NCBI GenBank assembly: GCA_947476185.1
Contig: CANJPX010000001.1
Location: 62,001 to 126,000 of the forward strand
DNA: 64,000 nucleotides
Source of the DNA: Bacteroidota bacterium
Lineage (GTDB): Bacteria > Bacteroidota > Bacteroidia > 2-12-FULL-35-15
Direction of reading: 5' to 3'
Below are positions 63,514 to 64,000 of this stretch, in pieces; the stretch's first letter is position 1; every line of letters begins with the position of its first letter. A program made the position numbers and the translations under genes. Below the pieces are notes generated by a model. That model had not been told where the DNA came from, made no database searches, and saw only the letters and a program-made list of their open reading frames with translations.

Positions 63514-64000
63514 TTATTTAGAAAATTCTGTCATATCAAATTTATGATTCGGTTCTAAAATTCTTACCTTTTGCCAAGCCTTCATTCCATTTGTTGTATC
63601 ATTTATCAGAAGATAGCATCCACCTATATTGTACCATGCTTCGGAATTATTTGCATTCAAATTCACTGCTTCCGTATAAAGGTTAATGGCTGTAGATATT
63701 TTCTGCTGATCAAGAAATTTGTTTCCTTCCTTATAAAAAAAATCACTTAAAAGAGTTGCCCAATTTTTTACATCCTGATCATTTGGTTCAATTGTTTGTG
63801 CGGTTTCAGTGAGTTTAGCTGACTTCTGAAATTCTCCTTTATGGTAGTATGCAATGCTTAGTCTCAAGTAGGAATAGGCGAATTCCGAATGTATTTGTAA
63901 TGACATCTTTCCATATTGAATGGCCTGGTCGAGAAGCATGTTTCTTTTTTCTGCATCACTCTCATTGTTGGCTTTTATTATCAATTGTTCACAGGCATAT
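63514..64000 (-). CDS. TMTC-like TPR end, array member 9 (cut by window edge)
   Basis: The frame is open to the window edge (YACEQLIIKANNESD at its visible start matches the siblings' segment between membrane half and TPRs), so this is the C-terminal 161 codons of a ninth gene. It has two to three TPRs (FAYSYLRLSIAYYHKGEFQK, LDQQKISTAINLYTEAVNL, NSEAWYNIGGCYLLINDTT) and ends NHKFDMTEFSK, like members 5 and 8. The membrane half and the array's promoter lie outside the window. Confidence 0.85.
   Translation of the reverse strand, partial: YACEQLIIKANNESDAEKRNMLLDQAIQYGKMSLQIHSEFAYSYLRLSIAYYHKGEFQKSAKLTETAQTIEPNDQDVKNWATLLSDFFYKEGNKFLDQQKISTAINLYTEAVNLNANNSEAWYNIGGCYLLINDTTNGMKAWQKVRILEPNHKFDMTEFSK

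Overview
The window is AT-rich DNA from a member of the Bacteroidota, probably an uncultured environmental lineage. Three lines of evidence support this: two secreted proteins end in type IX secretion (T9SS) sorting domains, several genes are preceded by the Bacteroidota promoter signature (TTTG, about 19 bp, TAnnTTTG), and the prs-rplY-pth order fits the phylum. I see no insertion sequence, phage gene or CRISPR array.

Layout. (1) 1-3903, minus strand: housekeeping block with prs, rplY, pth, a T9SS-exported PKD protein and the start of uvrC. (2) 3932-6625, plus strand: a tRNA-Leu(CAA) with its own promoter and terminator, then a cassette of an ECF-like sigma factor with a cysteine-rich tail, an SRPBCC protein and two small proteins. 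(3) 6853-15749, minus strand: a surface-protein operon with an NHL/PKD T9SS protein, a 1768-residue protein carrying 20 haem motifs, and a FISUMP-domain gene broken by a frameshift. (4) 16072-22628, plus strand: an MFS transporter, then a ResB-CcsA fusion for cytochrome c maturation followed by an NrfJ-like lipoprotein and a TPR lipoprotein. (5) 22700-35065, plus strand: a glycan cluster with a split transketolase, an epimerase-glycosyltransferase fusion, two methyltransferases and four polytopic GT-C-like membrane proteins. (6) 35109-47086, minus strand: a GT39-like glycosyltransferase, a second NrfJ-like protein, and a putative porin-cytochrome set (11-haem cytochrome, outer-membrane beta-barrel, 9-haem lipoprotein with an OmpA-like end, NHL lipoprotein, 4-haem cytochrome). 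(7) 47483-64000, minus strand: a DUF2142-like membrane protein below a tandem array of nine TMTC-like GT-C/TPR genes, the ninth running off the window.

How the parts may work together (inference). Four multihaem proteins here carry 44 haem-binding motifs. With a dedicated haem-attachment system, two NrfJ-like proteins, a beta-barrel and NHL propellers, they look like an extracellular electron-transfer apparatus for a Bacteroidota. The glycan cluster and the TMTC-like array around it suggest that surface proteins, possibly the long Ser/Thr/Asn-rich cytochromes, are glycosylated. The most unusual points are the barrel-cytochrome conduit, the nine-gene TMTC-like array, a G10 tract inside one array member that could give phase variation, and the 20-haem fusion protein.
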